NCBI GenBank assembly: GCA_017302135.1
Contig: JAFLDZ010000013.1
Coordinates: forward strand, 1-64,000
Length of the DNA: 64,000 nucleotides
From: Lysobacterales bacterium
GTDB lineage: Bacteria; Pseudomonadota; Gammaproteobacteria; Xanthomonadales; Xanthomonadaceae
Direction of reading: 5' to 3'
The position numbers were made by a program, and so were the translations under genes. Of this stretch, positions 18,352 through 26,851 are shown piece after piece. Position 1 is the stretch's first letter, and every line of letters starts with the position of its first letter. The notes under the pieces were generated by a model. It was not told the origin of the DNA. It saw nothing but the letters and a program-made list of their open reading frames with translations, and searched no databases.

Positions 18352-19143
18352 TTACTCGCGCAGCACCGGCGCGGCCAGCGCCATCAGGACATCGAGATCG
18401 AGCAGTTCCACATCGCGGCGCTCGATACGCAGCAGGCCGTCGTCGTCGAAGCGCCGTAACACCCGGCTGACGGTTTCCGGCGCAAGCCGCAGATAGTTGG
18501 CGATATCGGTGCGCGCCATCGTCAGCTGGAAACGGTTGGCGGAGAAACCGCGCTCGGAGAGCCGTCGCGACAGGCCGATCAGGAACGCGGCCATGCGCTG
18601 GTCCGCCGACCAGTCGCCGGCCAGCAGCGCGGCGCGGCCGATATCGCGGCTGAGCAGACGGAACAACTGTCGCTGCACCCCGGGCAGGCGGGTGGCGAGC
18701 ACCGCGATCTTCGGGAACGAGAACCGGCAGAGCATGACCGTATCCAGCGCGATCGCGTTGCAGGGGTAATGATCGCCGTCGATCGCGTTGAGGCCGATGA
18801 CCTCGCCGGGGAGATGGAAACCGAGCACGTGTTCGCGACCGTCGCGGTCGACGACGTAAGTCTTCACGGTGCCCGCGCGCACAGCGGCGATCGCCTCGAA
18901 CGGGTCGCCCTCGCGGAAGATGTGTTCGCCGGTATGGAACGGACCGATATGCTCCACCAGCACGTGCAGATCCTTCAGCGCGCGCTTGTCCATGCCCTCG
19001 GACATGCATGCTTGCGAGAACGCGCAGGTGGTGCAGAAATGGAACTCGTCGCCGTCGTTGGACAGCGTGCGCGTGTCGACGCGCGGGAACGGCAGGCCGG
19101 TCACGCGCAGCCCCCGGTGCGGCCCGCGTCGCGCGCGCGACAT
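18352..19143 (-). CDS. fnr: FNR-type oxygen-sensing transcription regulator
   Basis: A 263-residue CRP/FNR protein. The N-terminal cluster C37-x2-C40-x5-C46 plus C128 in the beta-roll domain matches the four ligands of the oxygen-labile [4Fe-4S] cluster of FNR. A cNMP-type beta roll covers about 65-160. A helix-turn-helix near the end carries the recognition motif APETVSRVLRRF, with the E and SR that read TTGAT half-sites. It should activate anaerobic genes when the cluster is intact. FNR-type boxes before neighbouring norZ and hemN fit this role. The start is not certain; internal GTG codons are possible. Confidence 0.92.
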   Translation of the reverse strand: MSRARRGPHRGLRVTGLPFPRVDTRTLSNDGDEFHFCTTCAFSQACMSEGMDKRALKDLHVLVEHIGPFHTGEHIFREGDPFEAIAAVRAGTVKTYVVDRDGREHVLGFHLPGEVIGLNAIDGDHYPCNAIALDTVMLCRFSFPKIAVLATRLPGVQRQLFRLLSRDIGRAALLAGDWSADQRMAAFLIGLSRRLSERGFSANRFQLTMARTDIANYLRLAPETVSRVLRRFDDDGLLRIERRDVELLDLDVLMALAAPVLRE

Positions 19144-19230
19144 GCGGGATTTCGGCCAGCGGCTGGTGAAGGGGCGCGATGCACCCGGCGATAGTACGCA
19201 ATCGGCGCTGCGCTTTGAAAGCGGGAGATC

Positions 19231-19290
19231 ATCGCGGTCGATTGGGGTCTATCCCGGTCGATTGGAGCCTATCGCGGTCGATCGACGGCA
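19231..19290. repeat. three exact-length 20-bp tandem repeats
   Basis: Three consecutive 20-base units (19231-19250, 19251-19270, 19271-19290) share the core ATCGCGGTCGAT; the second has CCC for CGC and the third diverges after GATC. They lie between the fnr start region and the decayed gene at 19291. The repeated CGGTCGAT core could be a regulator site array or a slippage product. Confidence 0.75.
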
Positions 19291-19736
19291 TCAGGACGGC
19301 TGCGAGACGTTGTAGTCGATCGCGTCCAGATCGAAACGGAGGTAGGCGTAGGCGCCCTCGGGCGGATGCCAGACGCCCTGCCCGCACGCCATCAGTCGAC
19401 GCGCCCCGAACGCGCGGTAGTCGGACAGGGGCATCGCGACAGTCCCGACGCAGAACAGCAGACGTTGTGCTGCTCGCCGGTGAAGGCCATCCATCGCGCT
19501 TCCGGTCCGCCGCGGATCTGTCCGTGAAAACGCGCGCGGAAATTCCGCAGGCGCGGCTGGCCGACCGCACCGGTCAGCCGGATATAGCGCTGGATCGCCG
19601 GCGGCAGCGGCGCGAGATGCGACTCGGCCAGCAGCGGCGCATCGATGGGTCGCGCGAAATATCGCGCCCCATCGCGAGCGTACTGCGCGCGAAAGCCAGA
19701 CCCGCTTTTCGACCGCAGCCCGAACACGATGCGCGC
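19291..19736 (-). pseudogene. decayed DUF6544-type protein gene (internal deletion and frameshift)
   Basis: Two pieces of one protein family lie in different frames. The first, from about 19736 to 19480, reads PPAIQRYIRLTGAVGQPRLR, then FRARFHGQIRGGPEARWM, then FTGEQHN. The second, from about 19450 to 19303, reads SDYRAFGARRLMACGQGVWH, then PPEGAYAYLRFDLDAIDYNV. In DUF6544-like proteins as I know them these segments are the N-terminal and C-terminal thirds, so the middle is missing and the frame shifted. It follows the nitroreductase-like gene directly, as if once in one operon with it. No functional product is expected. Confidence 0.7.
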
Positions 19737-20846
19737 CTAGATCAACATCGTTTCGAGCGGCCGCCGCAGCGATCTTGGCATCTCCGGCCCCCGGCCGAAG
19801 CGGACCACCAGATCCGGCCGGCCGCTGGCCACGCCGATCGCGCGGGCGAACTGCGGCCGTAGGGATGCGACTTCCACCGGCTGATTCAAATGCGCATTGC
19901 GAATGCCCAGCGCCGTGGCCTGCAGCGCGAAGCGCTGGAAGGCGCGGCCCGCTTCGATCCAGTGCGCCCTGTCGTCGGCCTCGGACACGAACACCGCGAT
20001 GCCCGCCGAACTGCGGACATGCCGCGCATATTTGTCGTTCTCCGCTTTCTCCTTGAAGAACACGTCGAACATCCGACTGCCGATCCAATCGGGGCCGGTC
20101 GGATTTCCGGAGCAGGCCGAAAACAGACCGTCGCCGGATGCAGCCGCCTGCGCGCCGTTGAAGCGCATCCATTGTTTCAGCTCGCGCACGAACGCCGGGT
20201 CGCGTATCTGCGCGGTGTTGCCCTGAACCACGAAATCCAATACAGACGCCATCGCCTGCGGTGCGGTGATCATGTGGACCCGGACGCCATTGCCCGTTCC
20301 TGCCGCCTGCAGCGATCGCAACTCATCGTTGGACAGTGGTTTTCCATCGAATTCGGTTCGGGTCGACTGCCGGTGCACGATCGCCTCGAACAACGGCGAT
20401 GGCAGGGGTTTGGCCGGCGTCAGTGCGATGCCCAGCGCGCCATCCGCGCCGGAATCGAATACGGGATCTCCGTGCAGTCCCATCGCTGCAGCCGCTTGCA
20501 GCAGATTCTCGGCGGCGCAGCCGAGGCTGACGAACAGATGGTGGTCGTCCGGGTCGACCGCAGGGCAGCGCCGCTGCAGATCCGGCAGAATCGAAACGGA
20601 GCGCTCGCCGATCCTGAATCGCCAGCATTGGGTGTTGTGGCTGGATGGCGCTAGCGCGGCATAGCGCACGAGTTCGCGCATCCGCGCATCGGGGTTGGCA
20701 AGGCCGCTTGCCATCGGTCGCCATGTCCGCTGCGCCGCGTCTTCGTACGCGAGCTCTGCATTGCGGAACGAACGGAACCCAAACCCTCCGGCCGCACCGA
20801 TACCGGCGACAGCGCCTGCCGCGATGAACTGCCTTCTACTCCACAT
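19737..20846 (-). CDS. Tat-exported nitroreductase-fold (Acg-like) protein
   Basis: A 369-residue protein starting MWSRRQFIAAGAVAGIGAAG, a typical twin-arginine signal (SRRQF), so it is exported folded, probably with FMN. The body has nitroreductase-fold signatures spread as in the Acg/Rv3127-type subfamily: YAALAPSSHNTQCWRF near 64-79, VHRQSTRTEFDGKPL near 161, and a C-terminal LGIRNAHLNQPVEV segment. Substrate unknown. It begins 43 bases after the hemN stop on the same strand, so it may be co-induced with hemN under low oxygen. Confidence 0.8.
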   Translation of the reverse strand: MWSRRQFIAAGAVAGIGAAGGFGFRSFRNAELAYEDAAQRTWRPMASGLANPDARMRELVRYAALAPSSHNTQCWRFRIGERSVSILPDLQRRCPAVDPDDHHLFVSLGCAAENLLQAAAAMGLHGDPVFDSGADGALGIALTPAKPLPSPLFEAIVHRQSTRTEFDGKPLSNDELRSLQAAGTGNGVRVHMITAPQAMASVLDFVVQGNTAQIRDPAFVRELKQWMRFNGAQAAASGDGLFSACSGNPTGPDWIGSRMFDVFFKEKAENDKYARHVRSSAGIAVFVSEADDRAHWIEAGRAFQRFALQATALGIRNAHLNQPVEVASLRPQFARAIGVASGRPDLVVRFGRGPEMPRSLRRPLETMLI

Positions 20847-20889
20847 CGGACGTCTCCTTCAGGATTCGCCTGGGGATCGGTACGAAAGA

Positions 20890-22281
20890 TCAGATCGCCT
20901 TGGAAAATCTGGGCGTGTCGACTGGCTGCTGCAGGTAGCGATCGAAACACATCGCGATATTTCGAAGCAGCATACGCCCTCTGGCGGTCACTTCGATCCG
21001 ATCCGGATACACGCTCACCAGACCATCGGCTTCCAGCGGCCGCAGCCGTTCCATCGCATCGGCGAAGTAGACCGGGAAATCGATGCCGTAACGACGCTCC
21101 AGCGCCGAAATCGGAATCTCGCCCTGGCACATCAGCCGCTGGATCAGGTCGGCCCGCAGCTGGTCGTCTTCGGACAGCACCATGCCCCGGAACACCGGCA
21201 ACCGGCCCTCGTCCAAGGCGATCTGCCAGCTCGGCAGGTCACGCGGATTCTGGCTGTAGCTGTCGCCGATATGGCTGATCGAACTCACGCCAAGACCGAT
21301 CAGGTCGCTGTCGGCATGGGTGGTGTAGCCCATGAAATTGCGGTGCAGGCCGCCGCGTTCCTGCGCCTGCGCCAGTTCGTCGTCGGGCAGCGCGAAGTGG
21401 TCCATGCCGATGTAGACGTAGCCGGCGGCGGTCAGGGTTTCGATCGCCAGCTGCAGCAGGCCGAGCTTGGTTTCGGCATCGGGCAGCAGGCTGGCGTCGA
21501 GCTGTCGCTGGGCCTTGAACATGTCCGGCAGATGCGCGTAGCTGTAGACCGCGAGCCGGTCCGGGTGCATCGCGATCACCGTTTCCAGGGTGCGCCGGAA
21601 ACCGTCGAGCGTCTGGTTCGGCAGGCCGTAGATCAGGTCGATGTTGACCGAGCGGAAGCCGTGGGTGCGGCAGGCGTCGACCACCGCGCGGGTCTGTTCG
21701 ATGCCCTGGACGCGGTTGACCGCTTCCTGCACCGCCGGATCGAAATCCTGCACGCCCAGGCTGGCGCGATTGAAGCCGGCCTGCGCCAGTTCGGCGATGT
21801 CCTGCGGAGAGACCGTGCGCGGGTCGAGTTCGATCGAGATATCGCGGTCGGTGGCCTCGCTGAAGCGGAAATGCCGCTTGAGGACATCCACCGTGCAGCG
21901 CAGCTGCGAGGGGCTGAGGAAATTCGGCGTGCCGCCGCCGAAGTGCAGCTGGATGACTTCGCGGTCGCGGTCGAACAGCGGCGCGATCGCCGCGATCTCG
22001 CGGCACAGATGGGTCAGATACGCATCGGCGCGTGTCTTGTCGCGGGTGATCACCCGGTTGCAGCCGCAATAGAAACACGGGCTGAGACAGAACGGCACAT
22101 GCACATAGATCGAGAGCCGGCGCGGAATCGGGTCGCCGTTGCTGTCTTCGATGGCACGGCGCAAGGCGTCTGCATCGAAGCTCGCCGTGAACTGCGGCGC
22201 GGTCGGATAGGACGTATAGCGCGGGCCGGGCCGGTCGTAACGGCGCAGCAATTCGGCATCGAAGGCGAGATTCGGGATCAT
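20890..22281 (-). CDS. hemN: oxygen-independent coproporphyrinogen III dehydrogenase
   Basis: A 463-residue radical-SAM enzyme that converts coproporphyrinogen III to protoporphyrinogen IX without oxygen. The cluster motif is C65-x3-C69-x2-C72 (HVPFCLSPCFYCGCN), with a following cysteine at 74 as in true HemN. GGGTP for SAM binding lies near 119-123, and the N-terminal PGPRYTSYPTA motif is present. A HemN C-terminal domain follows (YFADAMERLRPLEADGL). Full family length. A near-perfect FNR box 36 to 49 bases upstream of the ATG indicates anaerobic activation by the FNR encoded 3 kb away. Confidence 0.96.
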   Translation of the reverse strand: MIPNLAFDAELLRRYDRPGPRYTSYPTAPQFTASFDADALRRAIEDSNGDPIPRRLSIYVHVPFCLSPCFYCGCNRVITRDKTRADAYLTHLCREIAAIAPLFDRDREVIQLHFGGGTPNFLSPSQLRCTVDVLKRHFRFSEATDRDISIELDPRTVSPQDIAELAQAGFNRASLGVQDFDPAVQEAVNRVQGIEQTRAVVDACRTHGFRSVNIDLIYGLPNQTLDGFRRTLETVIAMHPDRLAVYSYAHLPDMFKAQRQLDASLLPDAETKLGLLQLAIETLTAAGYVYIGMDHFALPDDELAQAQERGGLHRNFMGYTTHADSDLIGLGVSSISHIGDSYSQNPRDLPSWQIALDEGRLPVFRGMVLSEDDQLRADLIQRLMCQGEIPISALERRYGIDFPVYFADAMERLRPLEADGLVSVYPDRIEVTARGRMLLRNIAMCFDRYLQQPVDTPRFSKAI

Positions 22282-22316
22282 GCGTGGCAGCGTAGGTGGC
22301 GCCCGCCGCGACCGCC

Positions 22317-22330
22317 TTGACTCAAATCAA
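22317..22330 (-). promoter_or_regulatory. FNR box upstream of hemN
   Basis: Bases 22317-22330 on the plus strand read TTGAC-TCAA-ATCAA, differing from the FNR/ANR consensus TTGAT-N4-ATCAA at one position. The centre is about 43 bases before the hemN ATG at 22281. This is the strongest regulatory site seen in the window. Confidence 0.8.
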
Positions 22331-22347
22331 CATCGGCGGCGGGTGGC

Positions 22348-23157
22348 TCAGCCGAGCAGCGCCGCCGGCACGTCCAGCTCGATCGACAGCGCCAGATGGT
22401 CGGACCAGGCGGCCGGCATCGCGCGCATTCCGGCGCACTGCAGACCGTCGCTGACCAGGATGTGATCGATCGCCCGCTGCGGGCGCCAGCTCGGGAAGGT
22501 GTGCACGGTGCAGGCCGGCGGCTGCAGCCGGGTGCGCTGGAACAGCAGCGACATCTCCGGCTGTTCGGCGGTGCAATTGAAATCGCCCATCAGCACCGAG
22601 TGCGGGTGGTCCTGCAGCAGTTCGCCGATGAAGGCCAGCTGCGACCTGCGCGAACCGGCACCCAGCGACAGATGGGCGACCGCGATGGTCAGGCTGTCGC
22701 GGTCGCGGCCGAACCGGGCGATCAGCACGCCGCGGCCGGAAATGCGCCCGGGCAGCGGATGTTCGCTGACGTCGACCGGCTCCATCCGCGACAGCAGTGC
22801 GTTGGCGCTGGACGCGACCATGCCGACCCGACGGTTGGGCTGGTGGCTCCAGAAGTCGAAGCCGGCGCGCTCGGCGAGGTAGTGGGTCTGGTTGGTGAAG
22901 CCGGAGCGCCAGCTGCCCGGGTCGCTTTCCTGCAGCCCGACGATGTCGTGCTGCGCGGCCAGTTCGGCGATGGTGTCCAGCGAGTTGCGCTTGTCGCCCA
23001 GCGGCAGCACGTGCGACCAGCTGCGGGTCGCATAGTCGCTGTAGCGGCGGGTGCTGGTGCCGGCCTGGATATTGGCGCTGAGCAGTTTCAGCCGGCGCAG
23101 GGCGGCGGCAGGCGTGGCCGCCTGCCGCACGGTCGTGGTCGTTGTGGTCGAATCCAT
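22348..23157 (-). CDS. endonuclease/exonuclease/phosphatase family protein
   Basis: A 269-residue protein with the EEP fold: LLSANIQAG at 26-34 (metal-binding Asn), LQESDPGSW (catalytic Glu near 77), VLMGDFNCT (Asp/Asn near 186), IDHILVS near 231 and WSDHLALS (catalytic Asp-His near 252). Substrate (DNA, phosphoesters or lipids) cannot be told. There is no clear signal peptide; the N-terminus has a short poly-Thr run. It starts 25 bases after the DsbA-like gene stops, so it is probably the last gene of that operon. Confidence 0.88.
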   Translation of the reverse strand: MDSTTTTTTVRQAATPAAALRRLKLLSANIQAGTSTRRYSDYATRSWSHVLPLGDKRNSLDTIAELAAQHDIVGLQESDPGSWRSGFTNQTHYLAERAGFDFWSHQPNRRVGMVASSANALLSRMEPVDVSEHPLPGRISGRGVLIARFGRDRDSLTIAVAHLSLGAGSRRSQLAFIGELLQDHPHSVLMGDFNCTAEQPEMSLLFQRTRLQPPACTVHTFPSWRPQRAIDHILVSDGLQCAGMRAMPAAWSDHLALSIELDVPAALLG

Positions 23158-23182
23158 CCTGCGGGCCGGAATCCTGCGCGGC

Positions 23183-24040
23183 TCAGGGCGTTGCCGGGGC
23201 GGCGGTCCGGGCGAGTTCGTGGGCGATCAGCGCATCGACGATCCGGAACCGGTCCTCGGCGCTGCGGCCTAGCGCGCTGTACTTGCCGTTGACCATCAGC
23301 GTCGGCGTGCTGTTGACGCGCTGCGACACGATGTACTGCTTGGCCTTGTTGAACTTGCCGGTCACCGCGAAGCTCTTCATGTTGCCGGCGAACTGCTTGG
23401 CATCGACGCCGAATTGGGCGTAGAACGCGGCGATCTCGGCGTCGCTGTCGTTGCCGCGTTCGCCTTTGAGCGTGTTTTCGAGATGGATCGCGTCATAGGT
23501 GCGCGAATGGGCTTTTTCGAGGATGCCCATGGTCTGCGCAGCATAGAAGCCGCGCACGTACTGGTCCCAGTTGCCGCCGAACGCCGCAGGCACGTAGGTG
23601 AAACGCACGCTGGGCGGCAGTTTCTTCTTCCAGCTCACCACCAACGGCTCGAACGCGGCGCAGGCTGGACAGACGTAGTTGAAGACCTCGACCACTTCGA
23701 CCTTGCCGTTGAGCGGCTCGAACGGCTGACCGTTCTCGATGATCGCGTAGTCGACGCCGAGCTTGAGGCCCGGGATCGCGTCGTTGGCGGCGGCAACGGG
23801 CGCAGCCTCGGCCGGGACAGGCGCAGCGGCAGGATCGGTGGCGGCGGGCGCAGCGTTCGGATCGGCCGATGCCTTGGCGGCGGCTTCGGCGGCGGCCATC
23901 GTTTCGGCCTCGCTGGGCGCGGCAGCGGTGGGGGCGGCATCGGGCGCCGGCGCAGCCGCTTCATCCTGCTTGCCGGTGCAGGCCGACAGGGCGGACAGCG
24001 CGAACGCGGCCAGGAGGGCGAGGGTCAGGTGTCGCTTCAT
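23183..24040 (-). CDS. DsbA-like thiol:disulfide interchange lipoprotein (long linker)
   Basis: A 285-residue protein with a lipoprotein signal (LSAC lipobox, C21), an Ala/Pro/Asp-rich linker of about 65 residues and a DsbA thioredoxin-fold domain from about 92. The active site is C124-P-A-C127, and the cis-proline loop STPTLMVNGKY lies near 245. It should catalyse disulfide formation in exported proteins while anchored to a membrane. It lies 79 bases downstream of a second, shorter DsbA-like lipoprotein, a pair typical of this bacterial family. Confidence 0.92.
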   Translation of the reverse strand: MKRHLTLALLAAFALSALSACTGKQDEAAAPAPDAAPTAAAPSEAETMAAAEAAAKASADPNAAPAATDPAAAPVPAEAAPVAAANDAIPGLKLGVDYAIIENGQPFEPLNGKVEVVEVFNYVCPACAAFEPLVVSWKKKLPPSVRFTYVPAAFGGNWDQYVRGFYAAQTMGILEKAHSRTYDAIHLENTLKGERGNDSDAEIAAFYAQFGVDAKQFAGNMKSFAVTGKFNKAKQYIVSQRVNSTPTLMVNGKYSALGRSAEDRFRIVDALIAHELARTAAPATP

Positions 24041-24097
24041 CGTGGATCTCCTGTCGGATTCTGGAAACTGCGCGCGTCTTGCGCGTCAGCGTGCGTA

Positions 24098-24127
24098 TTC
24101 AACTTCAACGTTTTCAACTTCAACGTT
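24098..24127. repeat. 15-bp perfect tandem duplication at the 3' end of the short dsbA gene
   Basis: TTCAACTTCAACGTT occurs twice back to back (24098-24112, 24113-24127). The second copy includes the end of the short DsbA-like gene, so duplication gave a second in-frame-like stop downstream. Probably replication slippage. Confidence 0.85.
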
Positions 24128-24761
24128 TCTTGGCCGCAGCGCGTTCGAGCGCGATCAGCGCATCGAGCACCCGCATCCGGTCTTCGGCATCCCGCGTGCG
24201 AACGACATATTTGCCGTTGACGATCAGCGTGGGCGTGCCGCCGACGCGGTTGGCGACCGCGAAATCGTGCGCCCTTGCCATCTGCGCCGCCACCGCCTTC
24301 GAATCCATCAGGCCGACCATCCTGGCCCGGTTGAGACCGCGCTGTGCGAACCAGGTTCCGATCTCGTCCGTCGTGGCGTTGCTGCGCGGCAGCTCGCCGG
24401 CCTCGTGGATGGCGTCGAACAGCGGTTGATGGATCCTGGCCACCGCCTTGACGCTCTCCGCAGCGAAATACGCTTTGCCGTAGGTGTCTTCCTTGTCGAA
24501 GGCGGCCGGCACGTAGCTGAAGCTCACGTCGGCCGGGATCTTCTTCTTCCATGCATCCACGTACGGCTGGAACGCCGCGCAGTGCCCGCAGGAGTAGGCG
24601 AAGACTTCGACCACCTCGATCTTGCCGTTCGGCGCCTGCCAGCGCTGGCCCTTGGCGAGGACTTCGTAATCCTCGCCGACCAGCGGCGGACTGGCGGGTG
24701 CCTGCGCGCAAGCGGTCAGTGGAAGAAGCAACAGCAGCAGCCAGAGGAACGAGCGCGACAT
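24120..24761 (-). CDS. DsbA-like thiol:disulfide interchange lipoprotein (short)
   Basis: A 213-residue protein starting MSRSFLWLLL, with a lipobox LTAC (C18) and a DsbA domain almost directly after it. The active site is C58-G-H-C61, and the cis-proline loop GTPTLIVNGKY lies near 184-194. CGHC is more reducing or isomerase-like than CPAC in the neighbouring paralogue, so the two may differ in role. The ATG at 24761 gives a normal signal sequence. The gene lies downstream of cytochrome c4, separated by a rho-independent terminator, and upstream of the longer paralogue. Confidence 0.92.
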   Translation of the reverse strand: MSRSFLWLLLLLLPLTACAQAPASPPLVGEDYEVLAKGQRWQAPNGKIEVVEVFAYSCGHCAAFQPYVDAWKKKIPADVSFSYVPAAFDKEDTYGKAYFAAESVKAVARIHQPLFDAIHEAGELPRSNATTDEIGTWFAQRGLNRARMVGLMDSKAVAAQMARAHDFAVANRVGGTPTLIVNGKYVVRTRDAEDRMRVLDALIALERAAAKKR

Positions 24762-24795
24762 GGGCGGAATCCAGAAATGTGCGGGGATCGATGAG

Positions 24796-24838
24796 GAAAA
24801 CAAAAAACGCCAGCACAGAGGATGTCCGTGCCGGCGTT
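24796..24838 (-). terminator. rho-independent terminator after cytochrome c4
   Basis: Reading the minus strand, arms AACGCCGGCAC (24838-24828) and GTGCTGGCGTT (24816-24806) form an 11-base stem with one mismatch. It is followed by a T-rich run (TTTTTTGTTTTCC) to 24796. It separates the cytochrome c4 transcript from the dsbA pair. Confidence 0.85.
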
Positions 24839-24910
24839 CCAATTCAAGCGGAGTCATCAAGGTCGACTGCAGCCGCGCGCCCTGAACAAGCGGCCGCACG
24901 ATACTGCCGA

Positions 24911-25693
24911 TCAACCCTTGCCGCCGCCCTTCTGCTCGACGCGGGCGTGGAGGCCCTGCATGTAGCTGGAGAGCGACTGGATTTCCTCGTCGGTGAGCGA
25001 TTTCGACACCGTGGCCATCACATTGAACAGGGCCGCGTCGCGCACCGTGGTGGTGCCGGCGCGGTATTCCTGCAGACGGCGGGCGGTGTACCACGACTGC
25101 TGGCCGCCCACGTGCGGATACGCCGGGCCCGGGTTGCCGGCGCCGGAGGGGCCGTGGCAGGCCATGCAGGCCGGGATGTCGCGGCTGATGTCGCCGCTGC
25201 GGTAGAGCTTCTGGCCGACTTCGTAGAACTTCATGCCCTTGTTGGGGCCGCTGGCGATGACGCTGTCGTCGGCGATGCCCGCGCCCGACTTCTGGGTTGC
25301 GAAGTACGCGCCGATGTCGCGCATGTCCTGGGCGCTGAGCGCGCTGGCGAAGGGGTACATGAGTGCATTCACGCGCTCGCCGCTCTTGAACAGCGCCAGC
25401 TGATGGGCGATGTAGCGCTCGCTCTGGCCGGCGATCCGCGGGTAGAGGGTGGGGTCGGTGGCGTTGCCGTCCAGACCGTGGCAGGCGGCGCAGGCGGCGG
25501 CCTTCGCAGCGCCGGCGGTGGCGTCGCCACCCTTGGCTTTGGCCAGCTCGCTCACTGCGGAAACATCCAGCGGCACCGCTTCGACCGGCGCAACTTCGGG
25601 CACGGGCGCGACCGTGGTCTGGGCGATGGCGGCGGCCGCCGCGACCGCAAAAACCGCGAGACCGGCAAAACCGTAGGCACGGGCGTGACGCAT
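24911..25693 (-). CDS. diheme cytochrome c4
   Basis: A 260-residue exported protein with a signal peptide (about 1-25, cleavage near AIAQ) and two cytochrome c domains. Heme sites are C68-A-A-C71-H72 and C176-M-A-C179-H180, each domain with a later Met ligand (LMYPFAS near 112; FNVMATV near 235). A duplicated GQSERYIAHQL / GQQSWYTARRL segment is typical of cytochrome c4, which carries electrons from the bc1 complex to terminal oxidases in the periplasm. It diverges from engB. The start at 25693 is chosen by the signal peptide; upstream codons are unlikely. Confidence 0.93.
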   Translation of the reverse strand: MRHARAYGFAGLAVFAVAAAAAIAQTTVAPVPEVAPVEAVPLDVSAVSELAKAKGGDATAGAAKAAACAACHGLDGNATDPTLYPRIAGQSERYIAHQLALFKSGERVNALMYPFASALSAQDMRDIGAYFATQKSGAGIADDSVIASGPNKGMKFYEVGQKLYRSGDISRDIPACMACHGPSGAGNPGPAYPHVGGQQSWYTARRLQEYRAGTTTVRDAALFNVMATVSKSLTDEEIQSLSSYMQGLHARVEQKGGGKG

Positions 25694-25832
25694 GCTCAAC
25701 ACTCCAGAAAACAACCATGGACGGGGCGGGGGACCGGCAGGACACCGGCCGCAGGCCGAAACCAACGAATTATCGTCGCGGTGCCGGACAGGGTCAAACG
25801 GCAATCGTGCCGGGCCGTGCGATCCTATGCCG

Positions 25833-26447
<615 letters not shown>

Positions 26448-26451
26448 ACGC

Positions 26452-26817
26452 TCAGCCCTGCGCGTAGCGGTACACCAGCGACATCGCCAGAGCACCGCCG
26501 ATGACGACCATCAGGAACAGGACGATCCCCTTCGCCAGCGAATAGCCGCCACCGGCAGCGCGCTGCGGCAACGCTTCCGGCAGCGCTTCGTCTTCGGTCA
26601 CCACCGGCTCGGCACTTTCCCATTCGTCGACGACAACCCGCGCAGCGTCGGCGTTCTCGTCGGCCACGTGCACCAGGATTTCGGTATTCGCCGGCAGCTC
26701 GCCGACCGCGCCCTGCAGATACTCGCCCTGGATGAATGCGGGGATGGCTTCTGCTTCCAGCAGTTGCCTGATCAGATGCGCATCGGCGATGTTGGCGGCG
26801 CGGTAGATGATGATCAT
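26452..26817 (-). CDS. DUF2007 protein with C-terminal membrane anchor
   Basis: A 121-residue protein. Residues 1-70 are a DUF2007-type putative signal-transducing domain (MIIIYRAANIADAHLIRQLL, then LEAEAIPAFIQGEY), a small alpha/beta fold like the PII-related regulators. An acidic linker follows and one transmembrane helix lies at about 97-117. It ends almost against engB (convergent) and starts 34 bases after the oppB stop, so it may share the oppA transcript. Ligand unknown. Confidence 0.83.
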   Translation of the reverse strand: MIIIYRAANIADAHLIRQLLEAEAIPAFIQGEYLQGAVGELPANTEILVHVADENADAARVVVDEWESAEPVVTEDEALPEALPQRAAGGGYSLAKGIVLFLMVVIGGALAMSLVYRYAQG

Positions 26818-26851
26818 GCGTCGTGCTTCCGGTATCGGATCATGAGCGAGC

